Part shown: positions 46,180 through 57,894 of the stretch, in pieces
Layout of the letters: each line of letters begins with the position of its first letter
Position numbering within the stretch: position 1 is the stretch's first letter
Assembly (NCBI GenBank): GCA_936450465.1
Contig: OW388289.1
Span: 75,938,593-76,002,592, forward strand
DNA length: 64,000 nt
Origin: Gibbula magus
Taxonomy: Eukaryota; Mollusca; Gastropoda; Trochida; Trochidae
Direction of reading: 5' to 3'
Position numbers and translations under genes: made by a program
Notes under the pieces: model-generated
What the model saw: only the letters and a program-made list of their open reading frames with translations
What the model was told of the DNA's origin: nothing
Databases searched by the model: none

Positions 46180-47670
46180 AAATAATAGTTAATCGTCTTA
46201 TCTCCAAACTGTTTATGCTTTTTATACTATTGGTTGTGAATTTACTGACATTTACGATAGTCCTTACTTGTTTATATAAATACACTATATGGTTTTAATA
46301 ACATTATATTTTCACTCACTATTAAAAACATTTCTTTATGATACTTTAAAGTTTATATTTTGCATATAGTATACCAAAAATGTATATATTTGACACATGT
46401 TATGATAGTTGGTTTCATAGCATTAGGCACTTTATGACGGCAATACCACATATAATGGTATAGACTTACACGTCCTTCTGCTCTCTAAGTAGTGAAGGCA
46501 AACAAAGATGAGGAAGAATGTGATTGTCCACACAACCTGGGTTTCCTTCATCTCTACAACTTTTGAAATGTCTTTCAAAGAAATCAAAGGAATGGACAAG
46601 AGATTGTTTAAACATGTTGAATTTTATATGTGAATATGATTAAAGCAATAACCTTAGAATGATAATAATGAAAGCTATCTCTCCAGGCTGAATGTACACC
46701 AAAGTTGTGTTAAATGTTTCACCATTCTACCGAAAGCAATGAACGTAATTCATAACCGTTATTGTTTCGACTGTATATCACTGCCTGTCACTTGTAGTAT
46801 GCAACTTGCTTCCGGTGCTAGATAGCTTCCAACTGTTTTAATTAGATAATGACTTAATTGGATTAATGACTTGATGTGGGTTGAGTAATTAAACACTGTG
46901 TTGTCGTGTTTGCTGATGTATCATCCCCAGTTCATCCCCTTTATACAGTAAGTCACTTACACTCAATAGAATACACATCTGTTAAAACAGTTTCAAAAGA
47001 ACATGAACTCTGAAATTCGAAAGTAAATTATCTAAGTGAATCAGTGAATTTTCTCTATTTTTCCAAAATAAATTACAAATCTGTTGTGCTTTTTATACAA
47101 GACTACATGTCATGTGCAGATACGATTACTCATTAAATATGTGTTCTTTCAGTCGTACGGTTATGTGTATATTTGCCAAGGGGGAAGTCATATGTGCCTT
47201 TGTGTGTGTATATTTTATGTAACATATATATATTAATCATAACTTTTATTGAACATTGATATTTGTAAACCGTGAAGATAGGTTAATATTTTAATTTATG
47301 TGTGTATATATGTATACAAGTTTATCTCACTGTGTATGCCATGTATGTTATTGTTATATATATATCCTTAACATGATCATCCTGAAATATTTAAACATAT
47401 ATACAATATGTTTATACTTACAAGGAGTTGTTTCACGTCAATGTCAATATACGTAATGGTTTAGATCTTCGTATACATAATACATGTCATGTTTTCCTCA
47501 TCGTTTTGTTCAAATGCATCTAAATTTGTTAGATCGATTGTCTATAAAATGTTATTAGTGTGGTAATTTATTAAGTAATACTTTAGGTAACAAAGAGGAA
47601 TCATGATCCTCAGTCGTTTTGTGTACAAATTTTATCAATACAATACTATGACATGTATATATAACCTTCA

Positions 47671-47676
47671 AATAAA
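47671..47676 (+). terminator. candidate polyadenylation signal AATAAA (distal)
   Basis: AATAAAGTTCATCAGAC context, 1.7 kb after the stop. Could serve a longer transcript. Confidence 0.35.
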
Positions 47677-47849
47677 GTTCATCAGACAATATTAATAATT
47701 AAACTATGGCAAATATTGATTGTATATTACCCATTATAAAGATATAATTAACTAAGTTAAAAGTATAAAGTCTTAGTTTTTAAAGTAAAGATGATATCCA
47801 TAACTGCTGCAATGTTATTGTATGTATAGTTCCAACTGGGCATTGTAGC

Positions 47850-48255
47850 TGATGTGTGTAAGTCAAAGATGTCTGTGATATTTACAGCTGTTGGTTCTTC
47901 TCTCAATAAATTCTCACCACCGATGGTTTTGTTTGTTTGTTGTCCTGGTTACAAGAAAAGTCACGCTTCAAGCATCCCATTGAAAGAATACGAGAAACTT
48001 TGTAACAATCAATTTAATGTTTCCGCATCCATGCTATAAATCGATGAGCCTCGCTGGAAGTACAATGTGATTGTGAAGTTTCATTCCATGGTAACTGTTT
48101 TCAAGATGTTTTGCCATACACGGCATCAACATGGGTGGAGTATTTGTGTCCATGTTGCCATGGTGAACCAGCGGCAGTCAGGGGAAACTGTTCACAGAGC
48201 ACCATGTTCAATTCCATATTTGGAATTAAATGAGTACAGGGCATCGTTTGACTGA
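47850..48255 (+). pseudogene. possible DDE transposase relic
   Basis: One frame reads CKSKMSVIFTAVGSSLNKFS then PPMVLFV, reminiscent of the S-V-x-F-T...L-P-P-M-V-V-Y segment of pogo/jerky-type DDE transposases. Frames break after ~60 codons. No termini were found, and the match is short. Confidence 0.25.
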
Positions 48256-48664
48256 ACGCACGTGTAATAAGGGGTTAACAGAACAAAACTGAAATTAACA
48301 AGACGTATGTAATAAACTTGAATGCATCGTTTTATTTGTTCACGTTGTTGGCAGACATACATATTGTTTATTTAAAGTATCATATTTTACAATACAATAC
48401 GTTAAAAACAATACAGGTTGAGCTACTCGTACACTGAGTTATGAGAAGCCATAGTCTAAAATGACACAGATATTGAAGTATATGTATTATTGTATAAACG
48501 ACACACATTACTAAACATATATTCACACAAATAAAAACAACTGTGTGTATCCCAGGATTACAAAGTTACGTACATTACATCTGGCCGTTATCTAGAACGT
48601 AGAAAAGATTAACTGAAAACACGTGTTGATATGGATAGCGTTTCCCTGCGTTTTCTTTTAAATG

Positions 48665-49517
48665 GTACATATATTGTACGTGTATTGTACGTGTACATAT
48701 ATTGAACATGTATTGTACGTGTACATATATTGTACATGTATTGTACGTGTACATATATTGTACATGTATTGTACGTGTACATATATTGTACGTATACATA
48801 TATTGTACATGTATTGTACGTGTACATATATTGTACGTATACATATATTGTACATGTATTGTACGTGTACATATATTGTACGTATACATATATTGTACAT
48901 GTATTGTACGTGTACATATAGTGTACGTATACTATAGTGTACATATATTGTACATGTATTGTACGTGTACATATATTGTACGTATACTATAGTGTACATA
49001 TATTGTACGTGTACATATATTGTACATGTATTGTACGTGTACATATATTGTACATGTATTGTACGTGTACATATATTGTACGTATACTATAGTGTACATA
49101 TATTGTACATGTATTGTACGTGTACATATATTGTACGTATACTATAGTGTACATATATTGTACGTGTACATATATTGTACATGTATTGTACGTGTACATA
49201 TATTGTACGTATACATATATTGTACATGTATTGTACGTATACATATATTGTACATGTATTGTACGTGTACATATATTGTACGTATACTATAGTGTACATA
49301 TATTGTACATGTATTGTACGTGTACATATATTGTACGTATACTATAGTGTACATATATTGTACATGCACATATATTGTACATGTATTGTACGTGTACATA
49401 TATTGTACATGTATTGTACGTGTACATATATTGTACGTATACTATAGTGTACATATATTGTACGTATACTATAGTGTACATATATTGTACGTATACTATA
49501 GTATACATATATTGTAT
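48665..49517. repeat. palindromic TGTAC-type satellite (~850 bp)
   Basis: Built from TGTACATATATTGTAC blocks joined by GTG, ATG or GTATACTATA. Words such as GTACATATATTGTACGTGTA recur every 19-38 bp. The sequence is largely self-complementary and lacks stops in several frames on both strands, giving false Tyr/Val/His-rich frames. Higher-order blocks end in GTATACTATAGTGTACATAT. Confidence 0.95.
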
Positions 49518-49744
49518 TTATGTAGTGTTAGCAAGCGAGTTAAGCTTCCCCAAGGAAGTGTTAGGTAAGAATATATATACCATCAATGCGTCACTTATAG
49601 ATATGCTTTTCCTATTATAAGTTAAGAACATCAAGATTAAATTCAGCGTGTTTAGGAGTTACATATTGGTGTCACTCATAGGTAATAACTTCCATATGTC
49701 ATCGAAACGACTCCCAGTTATGTGTATAATAAACATGTTCTTAC

Positions 49745-49830
49745 ATAATGTATGCGGTCCTATCGCAGGTCAAACTCTGTTAGATGTTACGTGTAATTAT
49801 CTATTAAGGAAATAAAGACTTATCTTATCT
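49745..49830 (+). mobile_element. possible LINE 3' tail
   Basis: GGAAATAAAGACTTATCTTATCTTATTC resembles the tail at 31,943 (only partly quoted: AATAAAGACTTATCTTATCT). No coding part is attached. Confidence 0.35.
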
Positions 49831-49946
49831 TATTCTATAATAATAAGTATTATCGTCTCATATCTCAACTCACAGAGGAAGAAATGTGTTCACGACATAT
49901 AGGTCAATTGGTATTTATATGGCAAGGCTCATATTCAGGGAGATTT

Positions 49947-50400
49947 ATAATCAATCAATCTTTATTTTACTCAAAAACCACCAACGGTGGTACAAGAGCA
50001 GAAAAACAAACATAACATAATATTTTATTTTTTTTTGCATGCGCCTTAACTATTTCTTAACAAACTTTGTAAGACATTTATAAATTTGGACATTCTTTTC
50101 AATTCTTTTGCACATTTAGGTGTGAGAATTTTACATAGGTTATATACATTGGGATACAGGTGAAATGAGCTTGGGATATATAACATTCTGGCTGGGAGAA
50201 GAGATTCACATCTAAAGATATAATGGAACTCATCTCCCATTACATTTTGGTTGCATAATTTACATAACCGTTCCTCCCTGATAAATCCCTGCCACCGGCC
50301 AGTCTCTATGGGTAGGTTATGGTTTAAAGTGCGGAATCTTAAAAATGGGATAGATATCTATTAGATTTATAAGATAACATAGTATTCGTAATTAACATAT
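49947..50400 (-). pseudogene. LINE C-terminal relic with zinc knuckle
   Basis: Minus strand reads RFRTLNHNLPIETGRWQGF, then REERLCKLCNQNVMGDEFHY and IFRCESLLPARMLYIP, ending LQSLLRNS and a stop at 50,046. The C-x2-C-x8-H-x4-C knuckle and G-D-E-F-H-Y are typical of CR1/L2-like LINE C-termini. The 3' end carries AATAAAGATTGATTGATT. The knuckle-to-stop segment is still open, so the relic is moderately young. Confidence 0.85.
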
Positions 50401-50597
50401 TGATTATAACACTTGACCGACATTCTGTCTACGAAAAAAAAACGGATTTAGTTATTTATTCATAAACATAGTTGCAATTTTATATTCAATATTGGACAGG
50501 AGGCTCTGAAAAATGGAATCTGTTCTCGCTTTTCGGGGTGATATTATGTCGGTGTACTCGATGAAGTAAAGGGGACAATAATTTGACGATGCGTTGG

Positions 50598-50659
50598 CCA
50601 GGGGCGGATCCAGGATTTTTGAAAGGGGGGGGTCCCAAAACAATTTTTCTCCACTCAGT

Positions 50660-50699
<40 letters not shown>

Positions 50700-50783
50700 G
50701 TAAATGTATATCCCAACTTATACATGGATTTGAAAAGGGGGGGGTCCGGACCCCCTGAACCCCCCCCTTGGATCCGCCACTGG
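50598..50783. mobile_element. short GGATCC-ended element containing a 39-G run
   Basis: Ends CCAGGGGCGGATCC and GGATCCGCCACTGG are inverted repeats. TTGGCCA lies at 50,594-50,600 and 50,784-50,790 as a probable target duplication (overlapping the left end, so its exact length is ambiguous). Internal G tracts (GGGGGGGG at two sites) and a 39-G run at 50,660-50,698 lie on the + strand. Translation of this gives false poly-Gly or poly-Pro frames. Confidence 0.8.
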
Positions 50784-50799
50784 TTGGCCACACTATTAT

Positions 50800-52650
50800 A
50801 ACAACCTTCTGTCAGAAAGGCTTGCAATATGTTGACACACGCGTTTAGTATACTGCATTGATAATGCAAAATGTTGAATCTTTGTGACATCCTAATGTAT
50901 GTACTTTTGTTTCACTTAAGGTCATACAAAATACTTTTTTTTATTATTATTCACGTGTATCTAAGTCCATGTACTTGACTTGTGATGCGTTGGTGATATA
51001 CGGGCTAAACTGTTGTCAACTTTTGGAAGATGTGAAAACTGATTTATAACGGACTACTTTCTTCATATTGCGATTCTTGTTGTTGCATAAAATCTATTTT
51101 ATTGAAAGAAAGGCCAGACGGAGGAGACCGAAGTGAAACGCTGATTGTTTTCTCAGGACCACGAAGATACAACAAATGTGAATAAATAGATATTTGATAT
51201 TATGATATAAACAAGAAAAGTACAGCGCAGTGTGATAAAATGTAAAACAAATTCTCAGAGTGCATTTGTATTTATATTACCATAATGTGTTATCAATACA
51301 TAGGGCAAAGTAAAAAAAAAAAAAACCTTGACTATCATTTGAAGCAAAACGTATAGGCTACATTTACATACTGATGTGTGTCTGATATATACATAATAAA
51401 TATAGGCCTACAATCGACATTATATTTGGAAAATACCAATGTAACTACCGACACAAGAACATGTAAAAAGTCTGCATATACAGTTGTAGTGGCTGATGAA
51501 AATAATCAAAATATGTTTTTTTTAAAATCGATTTTGGTTTTCGTCAGAGTTAGATGAAACAAACTTAGTAGAATCTATATAAAAAATATAGAACAGCAAA
51601 TTTATTTATAAGTGACACTTTGAGCGACAGGGAAAGTATACCATAGCTTCATCAAAATAAGAGTCATTTTATGTTATCTTTCATAGGAATATAGATGTTA
51701 AATGATATTTCAAAATGCAACATTATCTTCAAAATACCAAAATGTAATTACAACTAGTGAATTTGTACAAGTAGAATGCACGAACCTGCTTTATAAAACA
51801 TATCCAGACAGCAAAGTCCTATCAATATCAAAATTAAAGAAGTGAGTATAATATGGTTGGCATTTAGAATAGTTTGGTGTCGTGTTTATTTATTAATAAG
51901 TGTGATAATAATATTATAATACTATAGTCTGTAAAATATAATCTTAGCGCGGGGTCAGCAGATTCAAGGGCAGGTAACTCTAAAGTATTCATCCTTCCCG
52001 CGGTCAACGAAAACGTGCATGTTATGAGCGGAGACGGTTTGTTTTTATGAAATATTGTAGGTTTCTTGATTAATACCGTACGTTGACCGTCAGTGCATTT
52101 TAAACATGCGTATTTAACTTTAGATATGCACTTGCCGTTTATGATTTTCGATCATGAAAAAATCGGATTCAGACGGAAAGAATTTCGTCAACATACAAAT
52201 GGCAGCTGAACAGAAAATGCTCTCTCTTGATTTCTAAATCATAAATGTGCGCCTGTTTTTTTAATCTGACATCTCTCTTCACTGGTTCCTAGTGATATTA
52301 ATACCATGATTAAGTATTTGTTACATATGTAACGTATGTTGTTTACATATGTTAATTCCTAAAACAGTGATGGTCACTTCTGAATGAAGCCATTGACCAT
52401 AGGTTGGGGAAACCAACTAAACCAGTAAACGGGATATTCAGTCTGGGGTCAAAAGTTTCCCCACTTTGGGATTTCCCATAGACTTACATGTTAATTAACC
52501 TTTGCAAAAATATTGTTCATAAACTAAGTTTGAGTCATATTGTTGTAAAATTTTACAAACATCTGAAATCATGTTAGCTGTGCAGTATAATGTTTATAAC
52601 TCATCAAATGACATACGAGAACGTTTATACAAGTTCATGTACCTATTTGC
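50800..52650. other. intergenic, no gene seen
   Basis: AT-rich sequence without recognisable coding motifs or arrays. Confidence 0.5.
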
Positions 52651-52661
52651 CGACATGTTAA

Positions 52662-53069
52662 AAGGAGGGTTCTATCGGGGTATTTTTTGTGGAAACGAAA
52701 TTCAGAAGGATATTCCTGTTTACACATATATATGTTATTATACATGATTAAAACACAGTGAAATTTAAAGATACTAATGAAGGTTACATTTTGATGGCTT
52801 TATAATTCACAACTTCATAAACACAAGCGCACATTTGTTGAAAAACAAAACAATGAGAGCTGAAGCCATTCATTGGCGCTGCGAGTCGGGGAAACTTTGC
52901 TACTGCATAACAGAAACTTGTTTATTAGTTTTATTACATGATATGTGTTACTATGTGAATACTTTATCAGTGTATGTCTGTAGTTATCAAAAAGTTGCAA
53001 AATTGGGTACAATATAGCGTGTTTTCATTTCACGTAATGCAAAATATCTATGGCGACAGAATCCTACCT
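52662..53069 (+). mobile_element. TTAA-flanked MITE; related copies at 57,119-57,550 (-) and 41,330-41,445
   Basis: TTAA at 52,658-52,661 and 53,070-53,073. Ends AAGGAGGGTTCTATCGGGG and, on the other strand, AGGTAGGATTCTGTCGCC are imperfect inverted repeats. Its interior encodes, by chance conservation, the same short reading (KT...EAIH...CE..KL) as the minus strand of 57,144-57,389, which shows common descent. Confidence 0.75.
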
Positions 53070-53705
53070 TTAAACCCTTGAGTTATGATGCATATTATAT
53101 GTTTTCGATTGCTTTGCTTAGGGCAAACTGAATGAAGCTCGGACAGTGATCCGATTAAAATATTATGATAGACTGTTTAATAAATAATAATCTAAGTAAA
53201 TCTTTAAAATGTAAATTTCAGCAAATCAAATTATCAAATATAAAGTATTTTACTCAATTTTACATAGATATTTCACAATTGCTTTAGATTAACCGAAAAA
53301 TAACAGTTTCAGTTGTGTATATCAATTCACCCGAAGTTCTGACACTTTTGACCTTTTGACTATCAATTATTTATCAAAAGAAAATTCAAATAGAACATAT
53401 TAAAAAGGAACCTTTTCGATGCAAACAGATTACATTTATTTCAGATATTATTACATCAGTTTTAAGTGACACTCAACAGCAACTATAACATCATAAACAT
53501 GGAAATCTTGTGTATGTGGCTGAAAAGATTTCCTATCTTCTGGTATATATTTGATAACCATTTTACAGACAGTTCAATTATGAAAATCATTCTTGCAACA
53601 GTTAACATGTAAGTCTATGGAAAATGCTCAGGTGGGGTAAAACTTTTGTACAATTGTCTCTGGGTGTATATCCGAATGGCCTACAATATGCCGTTCGTGA
53701 TATTT

Positions 53706-53732
53706 AGCAGCTCCGACTTAGTCGGAGCTGCT
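53706..53732. repeat. perfect 12-bp hairpin
   Basis: AGCAGCTCCGAC, a TTA loop, and GTCGGAGCTGCT. It begins the repeat block 53,706-55,265, whose other end carries the partial word CGGAGCTGCT. Confidence 0.85.
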
Positions 53733-55265
53733 ATCAGTTTTTGTGCAGTTTCCGTCGCCGTCGCCGCCGCCGCACGCGCGTTTTGTATTCGCTATAACTT
53801 TTTTCCTAAAAGGTTTTGAGAACTCATACACATAACTTCTTACTTATGCCCCTGGGGAATTGTTTTGACATGTTTATTTTGAAGGTCAAAGGTCAGCGTC
53901 ACGAGTTCTGAAATCGCTAAAAAAATCCTTGTAAACACGATAACTTGAAAATTATTTGTACTATCAGGCTCTTATTTGGTGTACATCAACTATGGAGAAA
54001 GGCCAAGATTTGGAAAGGTTTTCGCTAACATCCATCAGAGGTCAAGGTCACAACGAGGGCACAACTTAAGCATGCTTTTGCGAAAATGTCTTATTTCAAC
54101 TATAAACACTTTTAATCATTACATGATTGTTATACATAATGAAAAGTGATCACTGATTGTGTGACCTTGAATTTAAAATGTCAAGGTCACGAAATATTGT
54201 CAAGGTCACCAGTTCTGAAATTACTAAATAACCTTTTCCCAAGAAGGTATTAACACCTCATATACATAGCTTCTTTCTTATAAACCTGGTGGATGATTTT
54301 GAAATCTTCACATTCAAGGTCAAAGGTCAAGGTCACAAGTTCTGAAATCGCTAAAGAAATCCTTGTAAACATAACTTGAAAAATATTTGTGCTATCAGGC
54401 TCTTATTTTGTGTATATCAACTATGGATAAAGGCCAAGATTTGATAAGGTTTTCGTTAACATCCGTCAAAGGTCAAGGTCACAGCGAGGGCATGCTTTTG
54501 CGAAATGTCTTATTTCAACTATTATTACTTTGAATCATTACATGATTGTTATACACAATGAAAAGTTATCACTGATTGTGTGACCTTGAATTTTAACGGT
54601 CACGGTCATGAGATAGGGTCAAGGTCACCAGTTCTGAAATCACTAAATAACTTTTTTCCATGAAGGTATCAACATCTCATATATGTAGCTTCTTTCTTAT
54701 AAATCTCAGGAATGATTTTGACATGTTCACATTCAAGGTCAAAGGTCAAGGTCATGAGTTCTGAAATCACTACAAAAATCCTTGTAAACACGATAACTTC
54801 AACAACTTCTGTGCTATCAGACCCTTACTTGGTATATATCAACTTTGGAGAAAGACCAAGATTTGAAAATGTTTTTGCTAAAATCTTTCAAAGGTCAAGG
54901 TCACAGCAAGTTCACAAATTAAGCGTGCTATTGTGAATATGCCTTATGCTAACAATGAACACTTTGAGTCATTGCCTGATTGTTATACACAATGAAAAGA
55001 ATTCATTGATGGTGTGACCTTGAAGGTCAAAGTTCAAGGTCATGAGATATTGGTTAAGGCCGTGTTAATCTGTTGATCCAATTTTGAAATCAGAAATAGG
55101 TTTTAAGAACAAAGTTGTAAAAAGTGACCCCAGTGATGATTCAACTTGTTAGAATAACTTGAATAATGAAAAAAAAATTGTCAAAAGAAATTCCCTTTTT
55201 ATTTATGTTGAGGAGAAGGCGGAACAGGGAAAGACGAGACCCAAAGTTTCGGAGCTGCTCTGCTT
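53733..55265 (+). repeat. ~425-bp tandem repeat, three units, rich in AGGTCA
   Basis: After a GCCGTCGCCGCCGCC stretch, units repeat CAGGCTCTTATTTGGTGT-like words at about 53,965, 54,396 and 54,820. Each has AAGGTCAAAGGTCAAGGTCA or similar and GTGACCTTGAA in the opposite sense. Non-coding. Confidence 0.8.
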
Positions 55266-55988
55266 TTGCGGTGTCCCGCAAACGCTATTCTAGTTCATTT
55301 AATTATATGACAAGCAATGAGGTACTGGGATTTATCAGTGAAATAAATATCTATCAAGCTACAGTGAGAATAACACTGTGACCAGTGACTGATATTATTT
55401 GACATAAAAAAATGGACTAACGTAGCGAATTGCTTATGACGTCATTTTGTTAGTCACAAAGTTAAATGTTACCTTTCTACCTCACTCGATGAGATAAACA
55501 TAGTAATAGTCAAGAAAAGACATATCCTCTATATATCCAGGGCAGGATGTAATGCTAGATTTTCTGATTTTAAATGGATATGATGCATTTCCACATGAGG
55601 ACCATAATTGGAATGAAAAAAAAAGACCAAATTTTTTCTTCCAAATCATTATCAAAAAACATTACACTGACATAAGATTCAAATGATCCGGGGTAGATTA
55701 TAACAAATAGTCTGATTTCAGTAAAAGTGTCTGTTCAGGGGCATATGATTTTAAAATAACCTCTAATAAGTTATTTTTATCAAGCTGAAGAGGACCACTA
55801 ACTGTTCCTCATTATCTTTATATATAACACTTTTTGCGGAAATGTATCTTTATTAAAATATGGGATATAATGAAACATCCCCAACGGGATATAATGATCC
55901 AATCGGCATATAATATCCCGTTCTGTTCAGTGGGTTTTCCCTACCTGACGAAGATGGGCCCTGTAATTATCAAGGATCTTTTAATTTT

Positions 55989-56100
55989 AGCTCACTCACT
56001 CACTCACTCACTCACTCACTCACTCACTCACTCACTCACTCACTCGCTCGCTCGCTCACTCACTCACTCACTCACTCACTCACTCACTCTCACTCTCTCA
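55989..56100. repeat. (CACT)n microsatellite
   Basis: About 27 units, interrupted by three GCTC units near 56,045. Confidence 0.97.
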
Positions 56101-56344
56101 CTCTTTTTATACCTTTTAACATTCTAGTATTGAATTATGGCAGATACCTACATTTTCCGGGTTTGTTCCTTATTTGGAGAGTTATTTCTACAAAGCAGTT
56201 AGCTCAAGTGAAACCATCAATGCCTCTTCCATTTACTGTACACATTTTTGATTGATAAGTATCTAACTATTCACGAGCAAAATTTAAACCGAATAGACAA
56301 TAATTGAAAAAAAACAGAACGATTTTCTTCACACATACAGTAAA

Positions 56345-56870
56345 TTTCAAAATGGGCTCATCTGTCCATCTGTAAACTTTTCTTCCCTTTTTCTAATTTT
56401 TCTCCAGAATCAATGACTCTAGAGAGCTGAAATTTTATGCACAGACTTCTTGGCTGAAGAGAATTCTAAAGAACCCAAATTTGAACCGTAAAAAGCTAAT
56501 TTCATCTTCTTCTCCAGAAGCAATGGCTTGAGAGAGGTGAAATGTTGTGTACAGACTTCTTAGCCAATGGGGATTCTTAATTGTAGGTTTGGTGAGCCTG
56601 TGACCCCTCATCACACAAGGTCACAGCCTAACAAAAATTGTAATGAGCATTGGGCATTACTCTTAGTTTTTATGTGCTCTTCAATCAATCTTAGGAAAAT
56701 ATAGGAACATGAAATAGATATCAATATAAGATTAATATTTACATTATGGACATGTTCAATGTGAACTGAGAACTATTGAATACTCTGTGAACTGAATATT
56801 GTAAAGGAATAGATTGAAAAGGAAATAAAGAAATTTTACAGGAGATAAAAAAATGCATGTGCAAGCTGCA
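56345..56870 (+). repeat. copy of the TTCTTCTCCAG repeat family
   Basis: Contains CTGTCCATCTGTAAACTTTT, two CTCCAGAA-started units with AGAGAGCTGAAATTTTATG, and a downstream part (GACATGTTCAATGTGAACTG) that matches 62,930-63,080. Confidence 0.7.
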
Positions 56871-57118
56871 CAGTAATAGAACATGTTCCGCACACCCAGA
56901 ACAGTGTTCATAGTCACTCCTTTCATTTTGAGCATGTACCGGTACCACCGGCGCAATGTTTGATATTTGAAATGAGCAGGCCTGGAGTAAGCATAAAAGG
57001 GAGATCACTCTTTTCACCTTCCTGTTAGAACTCTGTACATCCTCTCACACCAGTGTTCCTTAATAAGTGCTTTGGTGAAAGTGAAGCAAGTAAAAGAAGT
57101 AATGGATAACTAACTTCT

Positions 57119-57550
57119 ATAAAGGGAAAGTTCTATCACTGATCTATTGGCAGTGTCCTCCATCTTGGTTTCTTGTCATTTCGTGAAAGAAAACAGTTAC
57201 ACGCTTTATTTGACCCGATTTTACAATTTGTAATGATAGAACATATACAATGTTAGAATATTCACATAGTAATGCATACCATATGATAAAACTAATAAAC
57301 AATAATGCTGTTAGGCTGAAGCGAAGTTTTTCCCACTCGCAGCACCGATGAATGGCTTCATTTGTCACATGGGTTTTAATTTTTAACAAATATGCACTTT
57401 TCTTAATTTAAGTTGTGAAATATAAAGACATCAAAATATTAACTTCATTAATATCTATCAATTTAACTGTGTTTAATCATGTATTAATTGCATATATGTG
57501 TAAATGGGGACTGGAATATCCATAAAAAATAAACAGATAGAAACCTCTTT
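57119..57550 (-). repeat. diverged inverted copy of the 52,662-53,069 MITE
   Basis: The reverse complement follows that element through ACACATATATG, ACATGATTAAA, GAAGCCATTCATYGGYGCTG and TTTATTAGTTTTAT words. Ends are worn, and TTAA duplication is not clear. Confidence 0.7.
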
Positions 57551-57688
57551 TTAATCACTGGTTCAATACATTCTTTTGCTTTTGGAACACAACTTTAAAA
57601 AAGCCACTCCCATCAGTTCTAAATGAGACAATCTTTGAACAAGTGTCAAGGAGTAAAAAGTAGTAGTATATTTTCAATTTGATTTCAG

Positions 57689-57894
57689 AATGTAAATTTG
57701 GAAATGTCGAATTCTCGAGTACCAGAAGAGATTAAACAAAATGTCCGAGCTGTGCTGCTGTCCAAGATTGGCGGAGTGCTGGTCAGCGAGTTCCGCAAAG
57801 ATTACAAGAAACTAGTTAACTCCAGGCTCTTCATTGAAAACTATGGCTTTAACAACTACAAGGATTTTATTGAGTCAATGCCTGGTTATGCAAG
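57689..57894 (+). CDS. gene 2 exon A: LOTUS domain
   Basis: Acceptor TGATTTCAG, donor gtaaat, phase 0 to 2. Encodes MSNSRVPEEIKQNVRA from the ATG at 57,704 through IESMPGYA. Confidence 0.85.

Larger units (their letters stand above)
45952..47690 (+). other. probable 3' UTR of gene 1
   Basis: AT-rich sequence without coding features between the stop and two candidate polyadenylation signals at 46,174 and 47,671. No repeat was recognised. Confidence 0.5.

Noticed and set aside
48575..49620. Many long Tyr/Val/His/Ile-rich reading frames on both strands
   Set aside because: They are translations of the palindromic TGTAC satellite, open in several frames at once, with no other coding evidence.
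50452..50890. Poly-Gly and poly-Pro proteins around the G run
   Set aside because: They arise from the 39-G homopolymer and flanking G tracts in a short mobile element.
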